Source of the DNA: JANMGV01 sp037440405
GTDB lineage: Bacteria; Planctomycetota; Planctomycetia; Pirellulales; Pirellulaceae
Length of the DNA: 64,000 nt
Assembly (NCBI GenBank): GCA_037440405.1
Contig: JBBIUE010000005.1
Location: 1 to 64,000, forward strand
Direction: 5' to 3'
The translations under genes and the position numbers were made by a program. Of this stretch, positions 28,282 to 38,290 are shown in pieces. Each line of letters begins with the position of its first letter. The stretch's first letter is position 1. The notes under the pieces were generated by a model. It made no database searches and had not been told where the DNA came from. It was given only the letters and a program-made list of their open reading frames with translations.

Positions 28282-28488
28282 AAGTGATACTCCGTCGCTG
28301 AAAGCAAGACGCAATTCGGCGAATGCCAATACTTGACGATCGAAAAGGTGACTGGTTTTCAAGCTCGAAAGCACATCTTTTGACTAGCCATGGCGAGAAG
28401 ACATGCTTTGAATTTGCGATCAGGCTGCCGCAGCTTTTCCGATTGCTTGGAGAAGTCGGAACTCCAATCTGAGAGCTGGCGGCATGCA

Positions 28489-29073
28489 TTATTCGAGTTC
28501 TCCAAGATGCTGGCGCAAACGCCGCAGAATTCTTGAACGATGTTGGCGGACTGTAGCATGGCTCATCTCGAGCTCCTTGGCCACGAGTTCGACGCTCAGT
28601 CCGTCGATCGTCGTTCGCCAGAACGCTTGCCAGGATCGCGGTTCGAAATCTTTTCGAATCTGTTCCAAAGCGCGGTTCAGCAACGCGCGGATTTGCGTCT
28701 GTTCGGAAACGTCGGATTCGTCCAGCATTTCTGGAATGGAATTCAGCTCGATCTGGTCGGAACTACCTCCGAGAGCAGACGGGAAACGCTCGTTGCGTCG
28801 AAGGGCGTCGATCAATTTATGACGAGTCAAGGACCACAGCCAGGCACGGAAACTACCCGACTTGCCTGAAGGTTGATAGCGATCGATCGAGCGGGCTACT
28901 GCGAAGAAGATTTCTTGAACGACATCGCCAATATCTTGTTCAAGGACTCCATTTCTCCTGCACCAATACTGAATCAGCGGGCGGTATAGACTGACGAACT
29001 CGGGCCACGCCGCGCTGTCTGACTGACGAATTCGCGAAACGAGACTATATCGCGTTACACTGGATGAATCCAT
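28489..29073 (-). CDS. ECF-type RNA polymerase sigma factor
   Basis: The ATG at 29073 gives 194 residues and has GGGGAG five bases upstream, an unusually clear Shine-Dalgarno site that decides the start. Region 2 is seen around DIGDVVQEIFF and FRAWLWSLTRHKLIDALRR (-10 recognition), region 4 around LSVELVAKELEMSHATVRQHRSRILRRL (-35 binding). The variable linker between them is acidic. It is divergent from the giant kinase gene, 174 bp away. ECF/kinase pairs of this type are a planctomycete speciality; phosphorylation by, or sequestration to, the kinase is an inference. There is no separate anti-sigma gene beside it. Confidence 0.92.
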   Translation of the reverse strand: MDSSSVTRYSLVSRIRQSDSAAWPEFVSLYRPLIQYWCRRNGVLEQDIGDVVQEIFFAVARSIDRYQPSGKSGSFRAWLWSLTRHKLIDALRRNERFPSALGGSSDQIELNSIPEMLDESDVSEQTQIRALLNRALEQIRKDFEPRSWQAFWRTTIDGLSVELVAKELEMSHATVRQHRSRILRRLRQHLGELE

Positions 29074-29247
29074 GCAATCTCCCCGTCGGTCTTGCAATCA
29101 CGCCTGGTTTGACACTCAGCGCCAGCTACTTTCCAAAAGGCTCCAATGCTCGGAAACTCACCTGCTGTCACACAGCGTTCGATTACTTAAAAAGGACCGA
29201 TTGATCTGTATTAGAATAGGACATCACTCAAGGGAAGTCACTCGTTT

Positions 29248-32200
29248 ATGTTAAGTGCAAACTGCCCCACGGAACAAGAGCTTCGCGATTACATTATAGG
29301 TCGACTCGGTGAGCGTGACTTGGAACCGATCAACCAGCATGTACTCGCATGTACTACCTGCGAAAACACGATCACACGACTGGAGCAGGATTCGGATACC
29401 TTGGTTGAATTGCTGAGAAAGACGGACGTTCCTGAGGTGATGATTGATCCAAAAACAGATGGTCGCCAGCCTCGTGGAAACGAGGACCGGAAGGCAAACA
29501 AGGCTTTTCTACCAGAGCTTCCCAAAGCTTTAGGTCAATACGAGCTGTTATCGATTTTGGGCCACGGCGGCATGGGAGCCGTTTATTTGGCTCGCCATCA
29601 GAGCTTGGATAAAAAGGTAGCGGTGAAGATTCTTCCTCCCCTACCGTCCACCAATGGTGAGTTTGTAGCTCGATTCCAACGCGAAATGCGAACCGCAGGC
29701 AAGCTCGATCATCCTGCCATCGTTCGGACGACGGATGCCGGTGAACAAGAGGGCTTCCACTTTCTAGTCATGGAAGTCATTGATGGTTGGAATTTGAGTC
29801 AAATCGCTAGCCTGGAAGGATGCTTGAGAGTAGCGGATGCTTGCGAGCTGATCCGGCAGGCGGCGATCGGACTTGCCTACGCTCATGAGAAAGGCATTGT
29901 CCATCGAGATATCAAGCCTTCCAATTTAATGCTGGATCGGGAAAAGAAGGTCCGCATTCTCGATTTTGGGCTGGCGCAGGTAGGTTTTTGGGATTCGGAG
30001 TATGCCGAAATCACGACGGTTGGTCAGCTGATGGGAACGCTGGACTACATGGCACCGGAGCAAGCGGAACGTGGTGGAGCAGTCGATTATCGGGCTGATC
30101 TGTATTCACTTGGAGCGACTTTGTTTCGATTGCTGACTGGCAGGCCGCCATTGGCTCCTGCGCCCGACCTTTCACCCCTCGAAAAGCTTCGATTGCTCGC
30201 GACATCGAAGGCTCCCCGACTCCGATCGCTAATCCCCTCTGCGTCTCAACCCCTGTCTGAGGTCGTTGATGCCTTGCTATCGCGCAATCCCTCACAGCGT
30301 CCGGCAAGCGCCATTCATGTAGCAGAATCACTAGAGCCATTCTGCCGCGACGCTGATCTGGCAACGCTCCTCCAGCGAGCAGCCGCTCAGCCTCCTCGTG
30401 AAGATTCGGCAAGGAATATCCGACCTCGGCTACGCCGCAGTTTGAAACAAGGTGAACACGAATGGAACACAGAGGAAGACGCAAAACCTTCCCATTTTCA
30501 AGACATGAACCATCCACTTGGTGGTCGAACTCGTTCCCCGTGGCGAACTGTTTTAGTCGCTTTGCTCACCGGTGCGTTCAGCATGATTTTCGCGGGCATT
30601 CTCTTCATCCTGGAGACAAGCAAAGGGAGCCTAGTCATTACCTCCGAAGTCGATGCACACATCAAGCTATTACGGCACGACGAAACAGGAGAAGCAAAAG
30701 ACCTGGGTGACATCGTTATCACGCCAGGTGCCCAAGTGACGCGACTTAAAAGCGGTCGCTATGAAATCATTCTCGACGGCCCCAGTGACGCATTCACGAT
30801 CAACAACGGGGCGTTCTCCATCCGCAATGGGGAAACCGTCATCGCAACGATCACTCCCAAATTGGACTTCGCCTCGGGCTCCAATCCGCCAATCGCACAG
30901 CCGGCCTTATCACTAGCGACAAACGAGGTCGCGAACCCTCAACAAAACCCTTCGCGCCCACCTGAAGCGACGTATCAAGGGAGAACACTGCAAGAGTGGT
31001 TGCAATCTCTTCAAGTGGAGCGCGACGAAATGGCAATAACCGAGGCGATTCAGGCTCTATCGTCCTTAGAGGATGCGTCGAATCGCTCTCAAGTACGTGA
31101 GCACATCATTGCGTTCCTTCGACGTTCCCCTAGCTACTTCAAGCGTTTTCCCGTTGCCTTAATAGTTCTCCACAAATGTTCAGGAGAGGAGTTTCTCAAT
31201 AGTGTGAATTTGCTGATCGAGGAGATGGCAGAAAATGAACGACCGCAAGGAGTACTCGCCTTGATGCCCTTTCTGGCGGATCCTCCCGAGTATGATTCTG
31301 CCAGCATGGAACGGCTTCTGAGTCACGTTGAATCGGCGCTTCACCACGCGGATTCTGAGGAGGCCCTAAAGTTGGCTTTGGCATTCCGCAGAATCGCATT
31401 TCTCACCCCAGCGAAGAAACTCACCTCACAACTGCAGTCACGGGTTCTCTTTATCTTTTCAAATACGCCGACACTGACTTTGGAAAACTTTTGGTTGAGT
31501 CCCAAGGATTTGCCCGTCGGCGGAGAGGCGCGTCTCAGTTCCTCCAAAATTCTCCTGCAGGAAATCGCTCGTAAAGCGCTGGCGGTACTGGATACGAAGG
31601 ATGCCCATTCAGAACCACCACCTGCAACGCGGGCTCTCGCCTGGATCGTGTTGCGTTTGATGATTCAAGACGGTTACACACTCTCCGACGACGAGAAGAC
31701 CCAACTCCATGCCATACTGCGATCCACCCTAGAGCAACCCGATCTATCATTAGTCGAGGTCAACATCGAAAGGGTAACGGAAGCGATCGTTCTACCGAGA
31801 TGGTTGAGTGCGAACATGTTCACCATGGTTCGGCAAGATGCAAAGAGCATTGCCTTTACCAATCTGCAGATTCTGGCACTGAACACGATCGAGCAGGCGG
31901 GACTGCAAGAGCGATTTCAGGATGAGCTGCAAACGTTCTTGAAGAAACTCGATGACATGCCCTTGTGCTTTCTCGTTCTTTTGAACGTCGATTCAAGCAA
32001 ACCTCTTTCTTGGGATGGCTGGATGCGCCAGAAGGATGAAAAGATCGAAACCGACATCTTGCTTGCGCAATTCCTCTACGGACAAACGGCCTCCATGCTG
32101 GGTGAGTCGCGAGATGCCATTTACGCTCGTTTTCGAGAACGCCGGTTAGTTGATGAAAAGTACTATGTCCGTGATTGGATCCGCAGATACGAAAAGGATC

Positions 32201-33789
32201 CGACTACATCAATTGGGTTGATCAAGTTCAACCTTCCCAGAGAGCCAGATGCATTCGTCGCCGAGTTTCTACGAAAGCATTTTGCGAATTGGATAGGAAC
32301 CGGTTCTCGCACGATGATAGAAAGTGAAGAGAAGCTTGAGCTTTGGATTAGATCCGCTGGAGAAGGTTTCATGCCAGCTTTCGCAGAATTGATCCTCGAA
32401 TCGACCAGCGATGTTCAAGAGATACTTCTTTCTGTGGATCTTTCGAAATATTCAACTCTCATCTGCAGTGATCCATCGTCCCTGGAGCGATTATTCCAAT
32501 TGAGCGGCCATCGTTTCGAGGGACAAGCGAATATCTTGGACAATGTGCGGACGAGTCGCATGCTCCGGTTTCTACGGAATTTGTTATCGGTTCGTTCGAA
32601 GGTCGGAATGAATGGTCAGCGCGCGATCATCGAGCATTTGGGGAAGTTTCCTCAGCTTACCGATGAGACGTTTTGGCTCAACCATCAGACTTCAAATACG
32701 AATAACATAGAATCTGCTTTCAGCTTTGCAGCGCCAATGCGAGCGGAAAAACTTCGAAGGGCCATCGAGCTTCTGGAATCGAGACAGGTCAACGATGGAC
32801 GCATTCGTTGCCAGGCTTGGATGATCGCCCGACGCTACTTCAGCGAACTCACAAGTTTACCAGAGGCGTACTCCCAAAAGCTTCAACGGGCCATTGTCGA
32901 GACTTGTTCCGAAATGGATCTGATGAACAACCGCGAAGCAATGCTAAAACTGGAATTGGTACCAAGCATCTTCGAGCCTGATACTGTTCCCGCATTCGCT
33001 CCCCAAAAACTACGCGATGTCTCCGCACTAAGCTTTCCAATCATCGATCGCGTAAAAGCTCCTCGATATCGAGATCTGCAACCGATCGCTAACGAATTTA
33101 TCCTGGCATTCAATCTCTTGCTCGACCAGCCAGAACCGATCAGGCTTCAACTGACCTCACAATTCCAAAACAAGTTAGTCCAACTGTGCGATACAGTTGA
33201 GATGGAAAGTTTTCAGCTCCATCCATCAGGGTTTGATACGACGAGTGATGGAACCGTCGATAGCATCCAGGAACGTACGAATCGATCATGGGTTCGTTTC
33301 GTCGGAAATCGGCTGACTCATGGCGGCCCCACTGAGCCGATGGTTTTGCATAGCTTACACCTGCAAGCAGCCGCATTGCTCCAGAGAGATGTTAACGCGC
33401 TTGCCAATCGTCCATTCGACCGATATCGCGAATCAGAGCAAAAAAGGATTCGGGAGATTCAACCTAGAGACACCCTATCGATTTTTATTCCCGGAATTCT
33501 GCCGCAGAGTGGCGATCCGCCGGTTCTGCAGGCAGGAACGAAGCCGCCCGTCATCGGGTATCCTGTCGTCGTAACCAAAGCGGGAACAATCGAGCTTCCG
33601 ATTTTGGGGACGGTTGAAACAAAGGAATTGACCCCCGACCAATTGAGAGAGAGTATCGTCAAGAAGGCAGTTGAAACCTTGGGCACCGAACCCAAAGGGA
33701 TTACGGTTCAGTTTCTGGTTCGCAGCGACGAGCTAGTGGAGTTGCGCAATATCGCTGGACCGAACCCTCTACCACCCAAAATTCCGTGA
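29248..33789 (+). CDS. 1,513-residue Ser/Thr protein kinase with N-terminal Zn-finger motif and C-terminal export-like domain
   Basis: Domains in order: residues 31-38 form HxxxCxxC (H31, C35, C38), the core of zinc-binding anti-sigma (ZAS) domains; protein kinase at about 98-365 with GHGGMG loop, K127, catalytic D221 in HRDIKPSN, DFG 239-241, APEQ 269-272; a linker; one membrane helix at 434-455; a PEGA-like beta region at about 460-545; then ~840 mostly helical residues I cannot assign. The last ~117 residues (from IREIQPRDTLSIFI) resemble the polysaccharide-export (Wza, PF02563) domain: GYPVVVTKAGTIELPILG and TPDQLRESIVKKA fit its pattern. The ATG at 29248 follows AAGGGAAG. It probably receives an envelope signal and controls the divergent sigma factor. 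Confidence 0.88.
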   Translation: MLSANCPTEQELRDYIIGRLGERDLEPINQHVLACTTCENTITRLEQDSDTLVELLRKTDVPEVMIDPKTDGRQPRGNEDRKANKAFLPELPKALGQYELLSILGHGGMGAVYLARHQSLDKKVAVKILPPLPSTNGEFVARFQREMRTAGKLDHPAIVRTTDAGEQEGFHFLVMEVIDGWNLSQIASLEGCLRVADACELIRQAAIGLAYAHEKGIVHRDIKPSNLMLDREKKVRILDFGLAQVGFWDSEYAEITTVGQLMGTLDYMAPEQAERGGAVDYRADLYSLGATLFRLLTGRPPLAPAPDLSPLEKLRLLATSKAPRLRSLIPSASQPLSEVVDALLSRNPSQRPASAIHVAESLEPFCRDADLATLLQRAAAQPPREDSARNIRPRLRRSLKQGEHEWNTEEDAKPSHFQDMNHPLGGRTRSPWRTVLVALLTGAFSMIFAGILFILETSKGSLVITSEVDAHIKLLRHDETGEAKDLGDIVITPGAQVTRLKSGRYEIILDGPSDAFTINNGAFSIRNGETVIATITPKLDFASGSNPPIAQPALSLATNEVANPQQNPSRPPEATYQGRTLQEWLQSLQVERDEMAITEAIQALSSLEDASNRSQVREHIIAFLRRSPSYFKRFPVALIVLHKCSGEEFLNSVNLLIEEMAENERPQGVLALMPFLADPPEYDSASMERLLSHVESALHHADSEEALKLALAFRRIAFLTPAKKLTSQLQSRVLFIFSNTPTLTLENFWLSPKDLPVGGEARLSSSKILLQEIARKALAVLDTKDAHSEPPPATRALAWIVLRLMIQDGYTLSDDEKTQLHAILRSTLEQPDLSLVEVNIERVTEAIVLPRWLSANMFTMVRQDAKSIAFTNLQILALNTIEQAGLQERFQDELQTFLKKLDDMPLCFLVLLNVDSSKPLSWDGWMRQKDEKIETDILLAQFLYGQTASMLGESRDAIYARFRERRLVDEKYYVRDWIRRYEKDPTTSIGLIKFNLPREPDAFVAEFLRKHFANWIGTGSRTMIESEEKLELWIRSAGEGFMPAFAELILESTSDVQEILLSVDLSKYSTLICSDPSSLERLFQLSGHRFEGQANILDNVRTSRMLRFLRNLLSVRSKVGMNGQRAIIEHLGKFPQLTDETFWLNHQTSNTNNIESAFSFAAPMRAEKLRRAIELLESRQVNDGRIRCQAWMIARRYFSELTSLPEAYSQKLQRAIVETCSEMDLMNNREAMLKLELVPSIFEPDTVPAFAPQKLRDVSALSFPIIDRVKAPRYRDLQPIANEFILAFNLLLDQPEPIRLQLTSQFQNKLVQLCDTVEMESFQLHPSGFDTTSDGTVDSIQERTNRSWVRFVGNRLTHGGPTEPMVLHSLHLQAAALLQRDVNALANRPFDRYRESEQKRIREIQPRDTLSIFIPGILPQSGDPPVLQAGTKPPVIGYPVVVTKAGTIELPILGTVETKELTPDQLRESIVKKAVETLGTEPKGITVQFLVRSDELVELRNIAGPNPLPPKIP

Positions 33790-34023
33790 GAATCGGCTTC
33801 TGAGCATTAGGTGGAGAAGGAATTGCTGACGTGATGAGGCGCGGAGCAACTACCTCTCATCGAACAATCCTGATCCAAGTTGAGACAGTCGAGATAGCGA
33901 GCACGGACTATACGAACTGCGTGAGACACGCGAACGCACAAAACCGCAGCAGGTTGCAGCAGCACTTTTTCGCGCATCGTCAGGCCGTGATTGATCCCAA
34001 GCAGAGTCACTTGGGACTCCAAG

Positions 34024-34872
34024 TTATTCTCCTGAGTTGATGATTTCTCGTCTGAGAGTTCTTAGAAGGAACCACAGATTCTTTGCATATCTGGGGAAGA
34101 GTCGCTTGGGATCGGTACACGCGCGATATAGCCACTCGAGTCCGATGATCTGGAGGAAACGAGGCGCGCGTTTGGCGGTGCCCGCGACGAAATCGAACGA
34201 GGCTCCCAGTTGGATGTTGATTGGTACGCCAAGTTGTTTGAAGTTTTCAGCGATCCAGAGTTCTCCTTTGGGCTGTCCAAAAGCTACGAGCAAAATATCG
34301 GGACGGGCTGAACGGATGCGTTGATTTATCTCCTCTAAATCGTCCTTCGTCCAGGTGCGGAAGGGAGGCGAGTGGACTCCGGCGACGTGGAGACCTGGGT
34401 AAAGTTGTTGCAGTTTCTCGGCAGCCGATTGAGCAACTCCTTCCGCGCCCCCGAGAAAGTAAACCGAATGTCCTTTTCGAGCGGCCTGTTCACAGATTCG
34501 AAAGATCAAATCCGAACCAGCAACTCGCTCGGGAAGTGGGTGGGACTCTAGCTTGGATCGCCACAGGATCGGCATTCCGTCACAGAGTACCAAGTCTGCC
34601 AAGCACGTGGCTTGTTGAAGTTGGCGATCTCGTTCGCGGAGCATCACAAAGTTAAGGTTTGCAGTTATGACAAACGAAGGTTGGGCGATGGAGATCTGAT
34701 GATCCATCCACCGCAAAGTCTCATCCATATTGACCACAGCAAAATCGATGTCCCAAATTCTACAACGTTGAATTTCGATGGAGCTTGGCTCGGCAGACGA
34801 GGACTCGTTGCGAACTGGTCCCACGTACAGAGGTCCGAGGGGAACTGCGGTGTTGACATTCGTGTCGAGCAT
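34024..34872 (-). CDS. WecB/TagA/CpsF family glycosyltransferase
   Basis: Transfers a sugar such as N-acetylmannosaminuronic acid or ManNAc to a lipid-linked acceptor during exopolysaccharide or teichoic-type polymer synthesis. The ATG at 34872 gives 282 residues; the open frame extends 21 residues further to 34935 without features. Conserved segments include VITANLNFVMLR, the LADLVLCDGMP site, YFLGGAEGVAQ, LLVAFGQPKGE and QLGASFDFVAGTAKRAP. It ends 234 bp after the kinase stop (convergent) and is divergent from the sulfatase-like gene. It may serve the same capsule or exopolysaccharide system as the kinase's C-terminal domain, but no other polymer genes are adjacent. Confidence 0.88.
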   Translation of the reverse strand: MLDTNVNTAVPLGPLYVGPVRNESSSAEPSSIEIQRCRIWDIDFAVVNMDETLRWMDHQISIAQPSFVITANLNFVMLRERDRQLQQATCLADLVLCDGMPILWRSKLESHPLPERVAGSDLIFRICEQAARKGHSVYFLGGAEGVAQSAAEKLQQLYPGLHVAGVHSPPFRTWTKDDLEEINQRIRSARPDILLVAFGQPKGELWIAENFKQLGVPINIQLGASFDFVAGTAKRAPRFLQIIGLEWLYRACTDPKRLFPRYAKNLWFLLRTLRREIINSGE

Positions 34873-35047
34873 GATTTCTCTTGGTGTTTCGCTATTAAAA
34901 ATTTCCCCAGAAGACGTGCGAGAGCGACGGGGCATACTGGTTGTCTTTAGAAATCTACGTTAGGATTCGCAGCGAAACGACGGTCTTGGCGAGAGCGGTC
35001 GGACTGGGCTGTCAGTGATGACAGTTATTCTTTCTTTAGGAATTGCA

Positions 35048-36319
35048 ATGGCACGTCGAGTTGTGGTGGTTTTGGTCGAAGGTGTCGGCATCAACATGCT
35101 CGGAGCGTATGGTGGCCCGTGGTTACCGACACCGACGCTGAATGCCACGTCGATTCGGAGTGATGTCTTCGACCGTTTTTGGCTGGATTCTTTGTCCTTG
35201 GAAAGACTGTATCGCTCGATGTGGTGTGGGTTGCACGCTGGCGAGCCGGATGGTGCGTTGGCAACGCCACTTCCAACATGGTTGCAGGATTCCGGCTTGG
35301 GAACATTTTTAGCCACGGACTCCGACGAGGTGTTGGCTCTTCCAAGCTCGAACGAATTCGAATCCGTAGCTCGCATCGACGTGGCGGATGGTGACGAAGT
35401 TTCTCGTTGGGAAGATGCCGGAATCGCCAGGTTCTTTGAGGAGTCGATCACTGCTTGGTTAGCGGTCGAGCCAGCTCCGTCCCTGGTCTGGTTGCACAGT
35501 CGAGGATTGCGTGGGCCATGGGATGCTCCTTATGAATTGCGGAAATTGCAGCAAGGGGAGGACGATCCCCCGCCACCTCGAGGTACGACACCGCCGAACG
35601 CAAACTTTCAGGATCGCCATGAACATGCGGACGAACTGCTTGGTTGGAATCAAGCGGCTTCCGCGCAAGTGCATCTTTTGGATGAAGCTTGGGACTGGTT
35701 CGTCTCGGCAGTTGAAGAGCAATCCAAGCAGGATGAGTACCTGGTGATGTTCCTTGGACTTCAAGGGTATCCGCTCGGCGAGCACGGGGTCGTTGGTCTA
35801 GAACAAGAAACCGTTTTCGCCGAGAGGACTCGATGCCCTTTTTGGATCTGGAAGCCTGAATCACCACTGGGACGGCGTCTCGACTTTTTCGTACAGCCTT
35901 CGCATCTATTTCAGACGATTCTCGATTGGCTGCAGATTCGATCTCCTGAAGCCGCGGTGCGACCGTGCTCTTCAAATATTTTGTGCATCAATGCCAGTCG
36001 GCCTTGGAACGAGATTCCGGTTTCGCATCAATCCGCGTTGACCTTCGCGGATCGAGCATGGAGTTGCCAGACTCCTTGGTGGTCAGGGATCAGCAGCTCA
36101 GATTCAGAGCAACCACGCGAATTGGCCGACGAACGAGAAACGAAATTATTTGTGCTGCCGGACGATCGATTTCAACAGAACAATGTTTTTCGTCGAGCCA
36201 GGCAGATCGCTGAGTCGTTGGAGGCCTACCGATCGCTGCTCATCGATTGGATGTGTCAGGTTGGTGATCGCGGTCCGATGCCATGCATGCCCGATAGACT
36301 GCTCGAGCGACCTCGCTAA
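35048..36319 (+). CDS. degenerate sulfatase/alkaline-phosphatase-fold protein
   Basis: The ATG at 35048 has AGGA seven bases upstream and gives 423 residues; an earlier ATG at 35015 adds 11. The opening VVVLVEGVGINMLGAYGG parallels the sulfatase metal-binding strand (DDLG...GCYG), but Glu replaces the usual Asp pair, and the position of the formylglycine Cys/Ser motif (CxPSR) has no match. A GEHG motif about residue 249 matches the sulfatase C-terminal site. It therefore looks like a catalytically dead or altered member. The gene ends 12 bp before the DapA-family gene, so the two are almost certainly co-transcribed. The function is not known; no signal peptide is obvious. Confidence 0.62.
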   Translation: MARRVVVVLVEGVGINMLGAYGGPWLPTPTLNATSIRSDVFDRFWLDSLSLERLYRSMWCGLHAGEPDGALATPLPTWLQDSGLGTFLATDSDEVLALPSSNEFESVARIDVADGDEVSRWEDAGIARFFEESITAWLAVEPAPSLVWLHSRGLRGPWDAPYELRKLQQGEDDPPPPRGTTPPNANFQDRHEHADELLGWNQAASAQVHLLDEAWDWFVSAVEEQSKQDEYLVMFLGLQGYPLGEHGVVGLEQETVFAERTRCPFWIWKPESPLGRRLDFFVQPSHLFQTILDWLQIRSPEAAVRPCSSNILCINASRPWNEIPVSHQSALTFADRAWSCQTPWWSGISSSDSEQPRELADERETKLFVLPDDRFQQNNVFRRARQIAESLEAYRSLLIDWMCQVGDRGPMPCMPDRLLERPR

Positions 36320-36331
36320 GGGAGGAACGCA

Positions 36332-37291
36332 ATGCCCACAAAAACGACCATGCCGTTCCCCAGTTTGAAACCTCGTCGTACCATCACCGGAATTTCCGCT
36401 GTTTTGCTGCCGATGAACGACGATCAGGAGATCGATCTGGAGTCCTGGCAATCGCTGCTCGAACGCACGTGGAAGGCCGGCCTGACTCCCGCCATTAACA
36501 TGGACACGGGCTACGCCGCATCGATTGATGATACAACGCGCCATCACCTATTGCAGATGGCATCCGACCAAGCTCAGGGACGTTCCTTCGTCTCCGGAGT
36601 ATTTGTGCAAGATCGACCGGGTGCCTTGTTCCATGAAGTCGAGTACTTGACCCGGACCGGTGAGATTCGATCATTTGGCGGATTGCCCATTATCTTTCAG
36701 TCGTATGGACTGTGTGATCTTCGAGGCGACCGACTCGTGGCTGCTTATGACAAAATCGCGACGGCAACCGATCGTTTCTTGTTATTCGAATTAGGAGCCA
36801 TGTTTGCTCCGTTCGGGCGTATTTACTCCTTGGATGAATACAAGGAGATCATGAGTATTCCGCAGTGTGTTGGAGGCAAGCATTCATCACTGGACCGCTG
36901 TCAAGAGTGGGAACGATTGCAACTTCGCGATCAATCGCGGCCGGGATTCATGGTGTTGACCGGTAACGATTTGGCAATTGATATGGTTTGGTATGGGAGC
37001 GACTATCTTCTGGGGCTATCCGCCTTTGCACCTGATTATTTTGCATTGCGAGACCGCTGGTGGAGCGCAGGAGATGTGCGCGCATTTCAATTAAATGACT
37101 TACTTCAGTATCTAGGACAATTCGCATTTCGATCCCCGGTCCCTTCGTACAAGCATTCAGCAGCGCAGTTTCTCAAGTTGCGCGGCTGGATAGGTTCTGA
37201 TCGACCGCTTCGGGGTCAGCCCGAGCGCCCCGCCTCTGACGTTTCGATCTTGCGAGACATTCTCGAACGTTTGGAAGCCATAGTCCTATAG
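36332..37291 (+). CDS. DapA/NAL-family (dihydrodipicolinate synthase-like) aldolase
   Basis: TIM-barrel class I aldolase relative, 319 residues, cytoplasmic. The likely Schiff-base lysine is in GGKHSS (about residue 185), preceded by SIPQCV as in the family. The usual Tyr strand (YNxP) is replaced by FQSYGL, and the C-terminal half is divergent, so the substrate is not lysine precursor by default. Planctomycetes carry several such paralogues for sugar acids. It follows the sulfatase-like gene by 12 bp and is 225 bp before the broken hisA. Identity within the superfamily is open. Confidence 0.75.
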   Translation: MPTKTTMPFPSLKPRRTITGISAVLLPMNDDQEIDLESWQSLLERTWKAGLTPAINMDTGYAASIDDTTRHHLLQMASDQAQGRSFVSGVFVQDRPGALFHEVEYLTRTGEIRSFGGLPIIFQSYGLCDLRGDRLVAAYDKIATATDRFLLFELGAMFAPFGRIYSLDEYKEIMSIPQCVGGKHSSLDRCQEWERLQLRDQSRPGFMVLTGNDLAIDMVWYGSDYLLGLSAFAPDYFALRDRWWSAGDVRAFQLNDLLQYLGQFAFRSPVPSYKHSAAQFLKLRGWIGSDRPLRGQPERPASDVSILRDILERLEAIVL

Positions 37292-37516
37292 GCGAACTGC
37301 GGATTGGGATCGAGCGTCCCAAACCTTTGGCGTACACGAGAGATCAACCTTTCGTCCCAGACAAAGAATCGGGCTGATCTATGTTCACCTGCCGCTCGCC
37401 TTAGTTGCATCGCTTGGGACGTTATGGCATACTGAACTGGCTCTGCGGAAGTCTGGCCGCTTGGCGGTTGGCTGACCGCGTGTACAACTTCAGAACGCCG
37501 GAAAGGTGAATCGCCT

Positions 37517-38244
37517 ATGCAGGTTTGGCCCGCGATCGATTTGTTGGATGGCAAATGCGTTCGTTTAGAGCAAGGCGACTACGAGCGCGATACTGAATTC
37601 TCTGCAAATCCGGTTGCGAGCAAGGGGCACGTTGCTTGCACTGTGTCGATCTCAACGGTGCGCGAAGCGGCAGTTTTATTCACGAGCCGATTCTCCGAGA
37701 AATTGCGGCCCGAAGCGAAGGACGTTCGGTACAGCTCGGCGGTGGTGTTCGCAATGAGGAGTCGATCAAACGGCTCTTGGATTTGGGCCTGAATCGGCTC
37801 GTGGTGGGTACCGCAGCACTCCAAGACCCCGAGTGGTTTGCCGCGATGTGCGAAAAGTACCGAGGGCATTTGGTTCTTGGCTTGGATGCTCGCGATGGTT
37901 TCGTAGCAACTCAAGGCTGGCTTCAAACGTCCAAAACGTCTGCGGTAACGCTTTTACAGCAGATTCAGCTCTTGACGGATGACGTTGTTGCGGTCGTCTA
38001 CACCGACATTCATCGAGACGGCATGATGAGTGGGCCGAATCTGGAGGCACTTTCGGCTCTGGCACGTATTAGTTCTTTCCCCGTGGTTGCCTCCGGGGGA
38101 GTTACAACGATGGAGGATATTGTTCACCTACTCGAATTGCGAATCCCCGCCTGCATCATTGGTCGATCGTTGTATGAAGGCAGACTCAACCTGAAAGAGG
38201 TGCTGAAGACGATTGATGACCGCGATGCTCAACTTGTTTCATGA
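37517..38244 (+). pseudogene. hisA: hisA (ProFAR isomerase), frameshifted
   Basis: The 5' part (37517 to about 37618) reads AIDLLDGKCVRLEQGDYE, the HisA N-terminus with its catalytic Asp8. The reading frame then changes: from GAG at 37618-37620 the other frame reads EQGARCLHCVDLNGARSG and on to the C-terminus (YTDIHRDGM, VASGGV, GRSLYEG). Aligned to the family, NPVA should be followed by about six residues before EQGA; here the two run together, consistent with a loss of about 19 bases, which shifts the frame. AAGGTG lies just before the ATG at 37517. The rest appears intact. Either a recent pseudogene or an assembly error; no other his gene is in view. Confidence 0.85.
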
Positions 38245-38290
38245 CTCCTGTTCCGCTTGAAATTCAAGCCTTTTCTACGAGGAAACTACG

